NCBI RefSeq assembly: GCF_001418085.1
Contig: NZ_LIQH01000038.1
Location: 1-64,000, forward strand
Direction of reading: 5' to 3'
DNA from: Lacinutrix algicola
Lineage (GTDB): Bacteria; Bacteroidota; Bacteroidia; Flavobacteriales; Flavobacteriaceae
DNA: 64,000 bases
Of the stretch, positions 1 through 10,439 are shown in pieces. A program made the position numbers and the translations under genes. Below the pieces are notes generated by a model. The model was not told the origin of the DNA, did not search any database, and saw nothing but the letters and a program-made list of their open reading frames with translations. The first letter of the stretch is position 1. Every line of letters begins with the position of its first letter.

Positions 1-290
1 CGTGAGACAGTTCGGTCTCTATCTACAGTGGCGTTAGAAATTTGAGTGGATCTGACTCTAGTACGAGAGGACCGAGTTGGACTAACCTCTGGTGTATCTG
101 TTGTTCCGCCAGGAGCATTGCAGAGTAGCTACGTTGGGAAGGGATAAGCGCTGAAAGCATATAAGCGCGAAACCCACCACAAGATGAGATTTCTTTAAAG
201 GGTCGTAGGAGATTACTACGTTGATAGGTCATAGGTGTAAAGGCAGTAATGTCATAGCCGAGTGATACTAATAACCCATAGGCTTATTGT
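1..290 (+). rRNA. 23S ribosomal RNA, 3' end (partial)
   Basis: The window opens inside the last part of 23S rRNA. The sarcin-ricin loop AGTACGAGAGGACC is at 60-73, and the domain VI tail follows through the conserved TACTAAT motif near 266-272. The 3' end is placed near 290 by comparison with the E. coli 3' end and could be off by several bases. The 5' part lies outside the window. No protein should be called here, although a minus-strand open frame crosses it. Confidence 0.97.
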
Positions 291-429
291 ACGCCTGTTT
301 TTTTACTAAGTACAATAGATATTATTACGATTTTCATGTTTAATACACTTAAAGTGTACTTTTTTCAATATGTTATTTTATACGGTTAAGTAGATGATGT
401 TAAAATCACTACATACACCGAAAGATTTA

Positions 430-533
430 AGGTGATTATTGCGATAGGGCTCACCTCTTACCATTCCGAACAGAGAAGTTAAGCCTATTTGCGCCGATGG
501 TACTACATTCGTGGGAGAGTAGGTCGTCGCCTT
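430..533 (+). rRNA. 5S ribosomal RNA
   Basis: The sequence has the conserved 5S core CCGAACAGAGAAGTTAAGCC and the GCGCCGATGGTACT block, and ends in GTGGGAGAGTAGGTCG. The ends GGTGATTA and the GTCGTCGCC side pair as helix I. It lies about 140 bases after the 23S end, as in a standard 16S-23S-5S operon. The ends are approximate to a few bases. Confidence 0.94.
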
Positions 534-540
534 TTTTAGA

Positions 541-577
541 GAATCCTCAACATTTATTTGTTGAGGATTTTTTTTGT
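541..577 (+). terminator. Terminator of the rRNA operon
   Basis: A 9-bp stem AATCCTCAA / TTGAGGATT (542-550 and 561-569) closes a 10-base loop and is followed by eight T residues. It begins a few bases after the 5S gene, as expected for an intrinsic terminator of the rRNA transcript. Confidence 0.88.
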
Positions 578-902
578 TTAAACTTTTTTTGAAACGAAGC
601 ATAAACCATATAAAAACGAATGTCTAAGACTACAGACTTATGTTGATAGGTCTTGCGCGAATGATAGCAACGGCATCCTTTTTTTTGTTGCACTTATGCA
701 AAAAAAAGATATAGTGTATAGCATGGTTTTTATTTTTATAAAAACGCGCCATAAATAATAATATGAAATTTTATGGGTATTTAATAATGGTTTTTTTATG
801 AACATTTATATCATTAAATAAAATTGGATATTGTAAGGTTACTGTTAATTATTGACTAATGATTGAATTAATTTTATTAATCAATTAATTCTAATTAAAT
901 TC
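578..902. other. Intergenic region after the rRNA operon
   Basis: No coding region is supported in these 325 bases. The stretch holds one copy of a structured repeat (655-750, listed separately); the rest is AT-rich spacer leading to the DinB-like gene. I see no tRNA and no clear TAnnTTTG promoter element directly before position 903. Confidence 0.6.
655..750 (-). repeat. Structured dispersed repeat, copy A
   Basis: Read on the minus strand this copy has terminal pairing GCGC / GCGC, a hairpin GTTTTTAT-AAAA-ATAAAAAC (726-745), then a long T/A stem of CTTTTTTTT with AAAAAAAAG (678-686 with 700-708). The same three-part layout occurs at 2520-2625 and 10324-10432. The central block from GGCATCC to GATATAG (672-713) is nearly identical to copy B, while the other stems differ in sequence but still pair. 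It lies about 80 bases after the rRNA terminator. Confidence 0.75.
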
Positions 903-1418
903 GTGAATATGAATAGCATTATTGAATCCTCTTTAGTTACTCTCCAAAAATCTAAAAACCTATTATTAAAACTTTCTAATGAGGAACTTAGTGATGCATC
1001 TGTATCTCCATACTATTCTAGTATTGGCTCACACTTGAGACATATATTTGATTTTTATTATTGTTCGTTAGAATTTAATAGTGAAGGAAAGATTGATTTA
1101 ACTTCTAGAAAGAGAGATTTAACGGTAGAGAATTGCTGTGATTCTGCGAGTGATTATCTTAATAAAATTATTGAAAACTTACAAACTGTTGAAGATAAAT
1201 TAGGTCATTCTATAATTGTTATTGACGATTTAGGTTGCGGAAAGATTGAGATTGATTATACTTATTCTGCATTATTAGCTCAAGCAAATAGTCATACTAT
1301 ACACCATTATGCTATAATAGGTTATATACTTGATAGATTGAGTATTACTTTTGAAGATTGTAATTTTGGATACAATCCTACAACACCTAAAAAAGAAGTA
1401 GTTTTGGTTAAAAACTAG
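903..1418 (+). CDS. DinB-like superfamily protein
   Basis: A 171-residue protein whose histidine motifs resemble the DinB/YfiT-type four-helix metal-binding fold: GSHLRHIFDFY near residues 42-52 and HTIHHYA near 131-137. Such proteins are often metal-dependent thiol transferases or damage-induced proteins, but the substrate here cannot be read from sequence. Translation may begin at GTG 903 or at ATG 909, two codons later; neither has a strong ribosome binding site, which is normal for this phylum. It stands alone on the plus strand and converges with the DUF6095 gene, whose stop lies 2 bases away. Confidence 0.8.
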   Translation: MNMNSIIESSLVTLQKSKNLLLKLSNEELSDASVSPYYSSIGSHLRHIFDFYYCSLEFNSEGKIDLTSRKRDLTVENCCDSASDYLNKIIENLQTVEDKLGHSIIVIDDLGCGKIEIDYTYSALLAQANSHTIHHYAIIGYILDRLSITFEDCNFGYNPTTPKKEVVLVKN

Positions 1419-1420
1419 TT

Positions 1421-1657
1421 TTACTTGTTACTCTTAAACATACTGTCTAGTATAGTGTTTAAGCCTTTGAAAGCAAAATAGATTGCAGATATGCATGCTA
1501 TTATTCCAATTATTAATAAAGGAATATATAGTGGTTTTTCCTGATTACTAAAAGCTATATATATAAATGATGGACCAAGGAACATTAGTACTAGGGATAT
1601 TCCCATTTTTTTAATTCCTTTTGTTAGTACATCTTTATCGGTTTTTTTAGTTTCCAT
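1421..1657 (-). CDS. Small DUF6095-like inner-membrane protein
   Basis: A 78-residue protein with a lysine-rich N-terminus and two hydrophobic segments (about residues 18-36 and 43-64), so probably a two-helix inner-membrane protein. It resembles the flavobacterial DUF6095 family, whose function is unknown. Its first 11 bases overlap the 3' end of murQ, so the two are co-transcribed and probably translationally coupled. I assign the family from memory of the motif pattern and the murQ neighbourhood. Confidence 0.7.
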   Translation of the reverse strand: METKKTDKDVLTKGIKKMGISLVLMFLGPSFIYIAFSNQEKPLYIPLLIIGIIACISAIYFAFKGLNTILDSMFKSNK

Positions 1658-2474
1658 TTTTTATAGAATTATAAGCATCTATTGAAGCTCTTACATTGTG
1701 ATTTACTTTTAAAAGCATCTTTGCTTCTTGTTCGTCAATTTTCAGTTCTGACATAATCATCTTTACTCCTCTATTGACTAGTTTATTATTACTGAGCTGC
1801 ATGTCTAGCATTTTATTACCTTTTACCTTTCCTAGTTTGATCATACTAGAGGTTGTAAGCATGTTAAGCACCAATTTTTGAGCTGTACCAGCTTTCATTC
1901 TAGAACTTCCGGTTACAAATTCTGGACCTACAACTACATCGATTGGGAATTTTGATGTATGTGACAATGGACTTTGACTATTACAAGAAATAGATCCTGT
2001 AATGATATTGTTATTGTTACATTCTTTTAACGCTTCGATTACGTAAGGTGTTGTTCCGGAAGCTGCAATACCAACTACAACATCGTTTTTATTTATGTTA
2101 TGATCTTGTAGGTCTTTCCAACCTTGATTTGTTGAATCTTCTGCAAACTCTACGGCTTTTCTAATGGCTATGTCTCCACCGGCGATTAAACCAACAACCA
2201 TTTCGTGTGGAACACCAAATGTAGGAGGACACTCTGAAGCATCTACAATACCTAATCGACCACTTGTTCCAGCACCGATGTAAAATAATCTCCCTCCATT
2301 TTCTAACTTTAAAACTATTTGTTCAACAAGCTGCTCAATTTGCGGTAATGCTTTTTCTACAGCTAATGGTACTGTTTGATCTTCTTTATTTATGTTTGTT
2401 AAAAGCTCTAAAGTGCTCATTTTTTCTAAATGATTGTAATTAGATTCCTTTTCAGTTGTTTTTATAAATGTCAT
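1647..2474 (-). CDS. murQ: N-acetylmuramic acid 6-phosphate etherase
   Basis: This SIS-domain enzyme cleaves the lactyl ether of N-acetylmuramic acid 6-phosphate to give GlcNAc 6-phosphate in cell-wall recycling. The sugar-binding segment GAGTSGRLGIVDASECPPT (about residues 67-85) is intact, including the conserved glutamate in SECPPT. The GIAASGTTPYV motif and the SSRMKAGTAQK motif, both typical of MurQ, are also present. Its 275 residues match the usual length of 270-300. It overlaps the downstream DUF6095 gene and is preceded by structured repeat copy B. No transporter or kinase of the pathway is adjacent. Confidence 0.95.
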   Translation of the reverse strand: MTFIKTTEKESNYNHLEKMSTLELLTNINKEDQTVPLAVEKALPQIEQLVEQIVLKLENGGRLFYIGAGTSGRLGIVDASECPPTFGVPHEMVVGLIAGGDIAIRKAVEFAEDSTNQGWKDLQDHNINKNDVVVGIAASGTTPYVIEALKECNNNNIITGSISCNSQSPLSHTSKFPIDVVVGPEFVTGSSRMKAGTAQKLVLNMLTTSSMIKLGKVKGNKMLDMQLSNNKLVNRGVKMIMSELKIDEQEAKMLLKVNHNVRASIDAYNSIKNGN

Positions 2475-2519
2475 AGTTGTAAAAATACGATAATTGTGTT
2501 TAATTTTAGTACTGTATTT

Positions 2520-2625
2520 GCGTTAGTGGTAGTAGCGGCATCCTTTTTTTTGTTGCATTTATGCAAAAAAAAGATATAGCGAATGACACGACTGAAACAT
2601 GTTTTTACATGTTTTGGTAACGCTC
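2520..2625 (-). repeat. Structured dispersed repeat, copy B
   Basis: Read on the minus strand the element starts with GCGTTACC and ends with TAACGC, which pair (2618-2623 with 2520-2525). Inside is a perfect 8-bp hairpin AAACATGT / ACATGTTT with a 4-base loop (2595-2614), and then a T8/A8 stem around GCATTTATGC. It starts 9 bases beyond the stop codon of the DUF4249 gene on the same strand, so it would be in that transcript's 3' end. It also lies 45 bases upstream of the murQ start. Confidence 0.8.
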
Positions 2626-2633
2626 AAATGTTA

Positions 2634-3449
2634 CTACTCAATAGTATACATAACTTCTGTAGCCTGCGATACTTTAAAGTATCCAAATGGAAAGTTTTGA
2701 GGATTAGTTTGGTTTATACAATTACCACGTACAGTTGCAGGTTGTATTTCGAAAGGTCCACCACCGCCGTCTGAAGTTTGTTGTAATAATAATGTCATGA
2801 ATTGATAGAACTGCTGTGAAACACCGTAATTTCTAATCATTAATTCGTTTCCTATTTCTGTATCTTCGTTAGAATAAAAGGCGAAAATTTGATTTCCGTT
2901 TATGAATTCGTCGTCGTAAACTTGTAGGTTGGGATTACTTTCATATTCTTCTTGAAATTCGAAAAAATAATAATTTTCTTCGTCTGTAGGATCTGTATAA
3001 AAAGCTTTTATTTCGATTTCGTCTCCTGAAAATCCACCGTCATTATTTTGCTCTATATAATCTATTGGTGTAATAGCCATTAAAGTTTCTACTCCAAAAT
3101 AGGTTTCGTTGTTATAAATAACAGTTAGTGAGTATTCTTGATTTAATTGAGGATTGAAGTTAAAGCATTCGTATATGCCATTGGAATTTGTATCTATAAA
3201 ATTATAGACTGTATTACTTTGATCTGTTACAAAAATATTTGCACCAGTTGCGGCTGGTATTTCGTTATTAAAAAAGGGAGCAGAAAGTGTTAATTGTATA
3301 GTTTGATATGTTCCGGAGGTTCCTTCGAACCAACTTAAAGAGGCATCTATTACTAAACGAGGTTCTGCATTTGGGACTTCTATATCTATTACATCTTGGC
3401 AAGATGAAAGGATGAAGACTATAAATAAGATATATATTGAGTTTTTCAT
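2634..3449 (-). CDS. DUF4249 outer-membrane-associated lipoprotein
   Basis: A 271-residue protein with a lipoprotein signal peptide (hydrophobic residues 5-14, lipobox LSSC with Cys17). The mature start DVIDIEVPNAEPRLVIDASL is typical of the DUF4249 family, which is encoded beside TonB receptors in Bacteroidota. The substrate is unknown. It lies 3 bases downstream of the receptor gene on the same strand, so they form an operon. By analogy with other receptor/lipoprotein pairs it may sit over the receptor at the cell surface, which is inference. Confidence 0.85.
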   Translation of the reverse strand: MKNSIYILFIVFILSSCQDVIDIEVPNAEPRLVIDASLSWFEGTSGTYQTIQLTLSAPFFNNEIPAATGANIFVTDQSNTVYNFIDTNSNGIYECFNFNPQLNQEYSLTVIYNNETYFGVETLMAITPIDYIEQNNDGGFSGDEIEIKAFYTDPTDEENYYFFEFQEEYESNPNLQVYDDEFINGNQIFAFYSNEDTEIGNELMIRNYGVSQQFYQFMTLLLQQTSDGGGGPFEIQPATVRGNCINQTNPQNFPFGYFKVSQATEVMYTIE

Positions 3450-3452
3450 TTT

Positions 3453-5828
3453 TTAAAATTTAAAGTTATAAGAAACAGATGGTACGGCTCCAAAAATAGA
3501 TAAACGTGTAGCTTCGTTATTTCCTGTATCTTCGTTTTGAGCGAAAGAAATTGAAGCCGCATTACGTCTATTGTAAGCATTATAAAGACCAAAAACCCAT
3601 GAGCCTTGCCAACCTTTTGTTCTTTCTGGTTTTGGTGTATATGTTGCAGAAAAATCTAAACGATGATAGCTTGGTAATCGTGTTGAGTTTCTTGCGCTAT
3701 AATTAGGGATTACAATATTGTTATAAGTATATTGTCCGTTTGGGTAGGTTGTAGGTTGACCAGTTTGAAAAAGGAAATTTGCATTAAGATCCCATTTTTT
3801 ACTTAGATTGTAACTTGTTGTAATTGACAAATCGTGTGTTTTATCGTAACCTGTGTTGTACCAATCTCCATTGTTAATTCCTGTTTCTAATGGTGTTCTT
3901 CCTTCTGTTTTTTGTTCTGATTTTGAGATTGTATATGCAACCCATCCTTTAAATCGTCCTTCGTTTTTTCTAAACAATACTTCTAATCCGTAGGCTCTTG
4001 CTTTTCCGTTTAGTATAACACCTTCTATGGCATCGTTTGCAATTAAATTTGCACCATCTATATAATCGATTCTATTTTTTACATCTTTATAATAACTTTC
4101 AATTTCTAAAGAGTAGTCACCATCTTGTAAATTTTTAAAATACCCAATCGCATATTGATCTAAAAGTTGTGGTTTAATATACTTTCCACTAGGAGCCCAA
4201 ACGTCTAAAGGTGTTGGAGAACTTGTATTAGACAATAAATGTAGATATTGTGACATGCGATTATAACTTGCTTTTACAGAAGTTTTTCTATTAAATTGAT
4301 ACGCAGCAGAGAAACGAGGTTCTAAATTTATAAACGATTTTATTGTTTTACTTTGGCTTGCAGATTCTGTACCAATAGCATCTGCACTTTCATAAATTTG
4401 GAAATCGTTATTAAAAGTTACAGCTTGGTTGTTTTGATATATATTTAATTCTTTTTGGCCTAATCGTTGAAATGTACTTAATCTTAATCCGTAGGCAAGT
4501 GTTAAGTTATCTAATACTTTATGTTCGGCATCAAGATAAATAGCATTTTCGAAAGCATATTTATCTATTAATTTCTGTTCATTTATTCCGGAAGTAGGAG
4601 TAGAAGGCTCTATTTCTCCAGGATTGAATTTATAATATGTACTGTTTAGACCGTATTGTAATTTAAAGTTATTACTTATATAATGTTTAAAATCGTATTT
4701 GAAATTAAAATTTTGAATTCCAGAGTTCCATTTAAATTCTACAAAATCTAGATTTAGACCGTAGTAGTAATCTGAATAAATAAGTGACATGTTAGAAAAC
4801 AGCTTATCATTAAATAAATGGTTCCATCTAAAGTTTACGATAGTGTTACCGTAGGTGTTTTCGAAACTATTAGCTAAATTAAAAACATCTCGACCAAAAT
4901 AACCAGACAAGTAAATGTTGTTATTTTCGTTTAACTTGTAACTTAATTTTGTGTTTAAATCGTAGAAATACGCAACATTATCTAGATCGAATAATGGCAA
5001 AAATAAATGAGCATAAGAACTTCTACCACCTAACAGAAATGAACCTTTATCTTTTTTTAAAGGGCCTTCTATAAGTAAACGGCTCGATACTATACCAATT
5101 CCTCCATTGACATGAAAATTTTTACTATTTCCTTCTTTTTGATAAATATCTAAAACCGACGACACGCGTCCTCCATAACGAGCAGGAATTCCACCTTTAT
5201 ATAGTTTTAAATCTTTTATGGCATCGGGATTAAATACTGAGAATAACCCAAATAGATGTGAAGAGTTAAAAACTGTAGCTTCGTCTAAAAGTATAAGGTT
5301 TTGATCTGCTGCACCACCTCTAACATTAAAGCCAGAAGATCCTTCTCCAGCATTGGTAACACCAGGTAATAAAGTTATTGCTTTTAAAACATCGGCTTCT
5401 CCAAGTACAACAGGAATTTGTTTTATAGTTGATGACGATAATGCATTAACGCTCATTTGTGGCTTTCTAATGCTAAGCTTTTCTACGTTTTCTGTTATAA
5501 TAACTTCTTCTAAGCTTTCTGTAGCTTCGTTTAAAAGTATACTTTTTTTTAGGTCTTGTGTAAGAACAATATTTTCTACTTTATCTGTATAACCAATGTA
5601 GCTAACTACTAATTTGTAATTGCCTTTGGGTAATGTTATTGAATAAAAACCATATTCGTTTGTTGTAGTTCCTGTGTTTAATTCTGGTACAAGAATGTTT
5701 ACACCAATTAAAGTTTCGTTTGTACCTTGATCTTGAATAACGCCGCTTAGTGTAAATTTTTCTTGCGCCGAAATAAAAAAACTACTTAAACATATTAGTA
5801 TAAGTAATAGCGATTTTGATTGATTCAT
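3453..5828 (-). CDS. TonB-dependent receptor with carboxypeptidase-like N-terminal domain
   Basis: A 791-residue outer-membrane transporter. A signal peptide (residues 1-21, ending SAQ) is followed by a CarboxypepD-regulatory-like fold (about 25-110), a plug domain (about 115-230, with FNVRGGAADQNLILLDEA) and a 22-strand-type barrel ending in an aromatic residue (SYNFKF). It would import an unknown ligand with energy from TonB-ExbBD, which are not in this window. The cognate DUF4249 lipoprotein gene follows 3 bases later. The length is typical for this SusC-unrelated class, so a starch-type SusC role is not implied. Confidence 0.93.
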   Translation of the reverse strand: MNQSKSLLLILICLSSFFISAQEKFTLSGVIQDQGTNETLIGVNILVPELNTGTTTNEYGFYSITLPKGNYKLVVSYIGYTDKVENIVLTQDLKKSILLNEATESLEEVIITENVEKLSIRKPQMSVNALSSSTIKQIPVVLGEADVLKAITLLPGVTNAGEGSSGFNVRGGAADQNLILLDEATVFNSSHLFGLFSVFNPDAIKDLKLYKGGIPARYGGRVSSVLDIYQKEGNSKNFHVNGGIGIVSSRLLIEGPLKKDKGSFLLGGRSSYAHLFLPLFDLDNVAYFYDLNTKLSYKLNENNNIYLSGYFGRDVFNLANSFENTYGNTIVNFRWNHLFNDKLFSNMSLIYSDYYYGLNLDFVEFKWNSGIQNFNFKYDFKHYISNNFKLQYGLNSTYYKFNPGEIEPSTPTSGINEQKLIDKYAFENAIYLDAEHKVLDNLTLAYGLRLSTFQRLGQKELNIYQNNQAVTFNNDFQIYESADAIGTESASQSKTIKSFINLEPRFSAAYQFNRKTSVKASYNRMSQYLHLLSNTSSPTPLDVWAPSGKYIKPQLLDQYAIGYFKNLQDGDYSLEIESYYKDVKNRIDYIDGANLIANDAIEGVILNGKARAYGLEVLFRKNEGRFKGWVAYTISKSEQKTEGRTPLETGINNGDWYNTGYDKTHDLSITTSYNLSKKWDLNANFLFQTGQPTTYPNGQYTYNNIVIPNYSARNSTRLPSYHRLDFSATYTPKPERTKGWQGSWVFGLYNAYNRRNAASISFAQNEDTGNNEATRLSIFGAVPSVSYNFKF

Positions 5829-5946
5829 TTATCGTAATTTGATTTATTGTAAAAGTAGTAAAAGATATTTTTTTTAATGTTAATCTATTTTAAGTTAACG
5901 TAGTTTCTTTTAATTTTATTGAATTAAATATTTCTTTTTGTAAATA

Positions 5947-5973
5947 AAAAAAGCTCCCTAATGGGAGCTTTTT
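5947..5973 (-). terminator. Terminator downstream of icd
   Basis: The stem AGCTCCC / GGGAGCT closes a TAAT loop and is flanked by A and T runs on both sides. On the minus strand it follows the icd stop codon by 20 bases and ends in a run of T residues. Confidence 0.85.
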
Positions 5974-5993
5974 AAACTTCAATAAATAAGTTA

Positions 5994-8234
<2,241 letters not shown>

Positions 8235-8380
8235 TTAAAATTCCGAAAAAATTTCGGTTTACGAATATACAAAATTTCAATGCCATTTTAAAGGTAGAAG
8301 TCTACGACTTTAAAGGATTTGAAAAGACTTTAGCGAACTGTCTTTCATTTTATTAAATTAATAATTATTGGGTGTAAAAA

Positions 8381-8953
8381 TTATTCAATTATAATTTTAT
8401 AGTCTTTTAGAAGCCCAAATATTTCATTTTTCGAAAATTTAGCACCTTTTATTTTATTGTTTGAGGGAGAAATAGAGTAGTTGTATGAAGTTCTAAAATC
8501 AACTTTCTCAATATTTGTGTTTTCGAAAACAGTTAAATGTAAGTTACAGTTATTAAATACTGAGTTTTGTAAATTGGTTTTAGAAAAATCTGTTTTTTCT
8601 AATTTACAGTTATTAAACTGAGTGTTTTTTAGTGTTAAGTTGTAGAATGAAGAAAGGTTTAATTGGCAATTATTAAATGTCATGGCCAATAGAAATGAGT
8701 TACACTCATTAAACGGAGCACCTAGTAGTTTACAGTCTCTAAAAATTACATCTTTAAAAGCAGTTTCTCCTAACTTAACAGAACTAAAGTTACAATCTAT
8801 AAATTCGCATTCTAGAAAAGTGATCCCAGATAGATAGGTGTTACTAAAATTACAGTTTTTAAAAGTGCAATTATCGTATTCTGCTTTGGGTAAGCCGTTT
8901 GTTGTGTAGTCTATGCTATTATAGTTTTGGTCTGTTATAAACGGTAAATTCAT
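8381..8953 (-). CDS. Pentapeptide-repeat protein
   Basis: A 190-residue protein made largely of A(D/N)LXX-type pentapeptides with phenylalanine, leucine or cysteine at the centre, for example FKNCNFSNTYL, FRDCKLLGAPF and KLEKTDFSKTNL. The family folds as a right-handed quadrilateral beta-helix. No signal peptide is visible, so it is probably cytoplasmic. Some relatives mimic DNA and protect gyrase, but nothing here shows this one does. It lies 167 bases upstream of icd on the same strand, too far to call an operon. Confidence 0.88.
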   Translation of the reverse strand: MNLPFITDQNYNSIDYTTNGLPKAEYDNCTFKNCNFSNTYLSGITFLECEFIDCNFSSVKLGETAFKDVIFRDCKLLGAPFNECNSFLLAMTFNNCQLNLSSFYNLTLKNTQFNNCKLEKTDFSKTNLQNSVFNNCNLHLTVFENTNIEKVDFRTSYNYSISPSNNKIKGAKFSKNEIFGLLKDYKIIIE

Positions 8954-9019
8954 TATATAAAAGTACTCTTTTTTGACATTTTTACTATGTTAGGTATGTT
9001 TTTTTAAATATAATGTTTT

Positions 9020-9046
9020 GGATTTCTGCCTTCGCAGGAATGACAA
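9020..9046 (-). repeat. TGTCATTCCTGCGAAGGCAG-type mini-repeat
   Basis: On the minus strand this reads TGTCATTCCTGCGAAGGCAG followed by AAATCC. The halves CCTGC / GCAG(A)A around GAAG form a small hairpin. Repeats beginning TGTCATTC are, to my knowledge, scattered widely in Bacteroidota genomes. A related TGTCATTC sequence lies inside prmC at 29607-29624 of this window. Confidence 0.6.
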
Positions 9047-9156
9047 ATGTGATAAAATAGGATTAAATTATAAAGATCCCAACATTTGTTGAAACTAGTT
9101 CTACTAACACTATTAAATGTGCCTTTGGTGTTTAGAAGTCTGTTTAACTAAATAAC

Positions 9157-9200
9157 AAAAGCCATAACATAATAGATTTAACTATTGTTGTTATGGCTTT
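9157..9200. terminator. Bidirectional terminator-like hairpin
   Basis: A long stem AAAGCCATAACA / TGTTATGGCTTT closes a loop of about 19 bases, with a T run on each strand. It is too far from rplS (end 9799) and from the pentapeptide gene to be assigned to either with certainty. If the 9200-9798 stretch is transcribed, this would be its end. Confidence 0.6.
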
Positions 9201-9798
9201 TTAGAGATAACATCAACTGATTTATTTAGTTTTCACTAACTCAATCTAAAACCTAAGTTTTACATCTTTTCAATTCAATATCTGTTAAATCAATGATACG
9301 TTTGGTTAACTTTCAAAATGTATTGACTTGTTAAACCTAGCGCACCGTTAATTGTTTTTCTTGAAACTTTAAATTGTTTACATTATTTTCAAATTGTATT
9401 ACTTTAAAGTCTTGTTTCTTTTTTAATACTCACTTTCGATCTCTATTCTTTTTAAGAAACTTTCAATTTGTCTAATTACAATCTATCTAAACATATTGTA
9501 ATTTTTCAAATCTCAAAAAAACAATTAAAACTTAAAAATAAATTTTAAGCTTTATTTTAAAACTCATTAGCTATTTAAATAGCAAAGTTTTAAAATCAAT
9601 TAATTATAAATGCTGCATTTAAGCAGAAACCAATTCACATTGTTATTAATTGTTTTACTAAATTATAAAAATATTTCAAAACAAATCGATTTTTAACATT
9701 CTATTTATCAACCGGTTACAAACAATGGTTATTAACAATTGTTTATAATCAAAAAATGTACTATAATGATCTTTTTTATAATATTTAAAAGGAGTAGA

Positions 9799-10152
9799 TT
9801 ATTTTCTTCTCGCTTCTTTAATTCTAGCTTTCTTACCAGTAAGACCTCTAAAGTAAAAGATTCTAGCTCTACGAACTTTACCTCTTTTGTTTACTTCAAC
9901 CTTCTGTAATGCAGGTAAGTTAACTGGGAAGATACGCTCTACACCAATTGTTCCAGACATTTTTCTAATAGTAAAAGTTTCTGATGTTCCAGTACCTCTT
10001 CTTTGTAAAACTACACCTCTAAAAAACTGAGTTCTACTTTTTTCACCTTCACGGATTTCGTAGTATACAGTAATTGTATCACCAGCTGAAAATTCTGCAA
10101 AGTCTTTTTTTGGTACAAATTCGTCTTGTACAAATTTAATTAAAGATTCCAT
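9799..10152 (-). CDS. rplS: 50S ribosomal protein L19
   Basis: A 117-residue ribosomal protein of the large subunit, near the 30S interface. The typical L19 blocks are all present: FSAGDTITVYYEIREGEKSR, QFFRGVVLQRRG, TIRKMSGTIGVERIFPV, and the basic C-terminus GKVRRARIFYFRGLTGKKARIKE. A well-formed Bacteroidota promoter lies 75-105 bases upstream. In many bacteria rplS and trmD are in one operon; here trmD is nearby, but a GyrI-like gene and a repeat separate them. Confidence 0.98.
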   Translation of the reverse strand: MESLIKFVQDEFVPKKDFAEFSAGDTITVYYEIREGEKSRTQFFRGVVLQRRGTGTSETFTIRKMSGTIGVERIFPVNLPALQKVEVNKRGKVRRARIFYFRGLTGKKARIKEARRK

Positions 10153-10226
10153 CTTTATTTATTTTTTAATTATTGATTCAGAACAACATTCACGTATATC
10201 GCCAGAGGTTAACCCGAAATTGGCTG

Positions 10227-10257
10227 CAAATATAGTTATTAAAACTTAAATACCAAA
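10227..10257 (-). promoter_or_regulatory. Promoter of rplS (TTTG-N19-TAnnTTTG)
   Basis: On the minus strand TTTG (10257-10254) is followed after 19 bases by TATATTTG (10234-10227). This matches the published Bacteroidota sigma-ABfr consensus in both elements and in spacing. The predicted start is about 70 bases before the rplS ATG. Confidence 0.7.
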
Positions 10258-10323
10258 CAGCAAAAACAAATTTATAAAAGTAAATTAAAGTAGTTATTTA
10301 AGTAGGATAAGTAGTTGTATTGT

Positions 10324-10432
10324 GGGCGTTACCAAGACATGTTAAAAAGCATGATCTTGGTCAGGCTTTCAAGGCTCGCTTTTTTTGAGAAAAACAAAAA
10401 AGAGCTTAAACAAACCTTTCAATCCTTAACGC
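10324..10432 (+). repeat. Structured dispersed repeat, copy C
   Basis: This plus-strand copy starts GGGCGTTACC and ends TTAACGC. GCGTTA (10326-10331) pairs with TAACGC (10427-10432). Inside, CCAAGACATG (10332-10341) pairs with 10350-10360 as a 10-bp stem with one bulged A, and GCTC / GAGC with T7/A6 forms the second arm. Its sequence differs greatly from copies A and B, but the paired layout is the same. It ends 7 bases from the stop codon of the GyrI-like gene, on the opposite strand to that gene. Confidence 0.75.
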
Positions 10433-10439
10433 ATAAAGA

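Larger units (their letters stand above)
8954..9798. other. 845-bp non-coding region rich in inverted repeats
   Basis: No open frame of meaningful length occurs on either strand. The region holds a TGTCATTCC-type mini-repeat (9020-9046), a terminator-like hairpin (9157-9200), and several further inverted repeats: 9474-9482 with 9495-9503 (9-bp stem), and 9554-9564 with 9586-9596 (11-bp stem) enclosing the palindrome GCTATTTAAATAGC. I recognise no tRNA, tmRNA, RNase P RNA or SRP RNA. It may carry an uncharacterised RNA or long 3' leader on the minus strand, downstream of rplS. Confidence 0.5.

Noticed and set aside
23-232. Minus-strand open frame of 69 codons across the 23S rRNA tail
   Set aside because: It lies inside conserved rRNA including the sarcin-ricin loop; there is no evidence for a protein.
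378-602. Minus-strand open frame across the 5S gene and its terminator
   Set aside because: The 5S rRNA explains the sequence, and the translation shows no family features.
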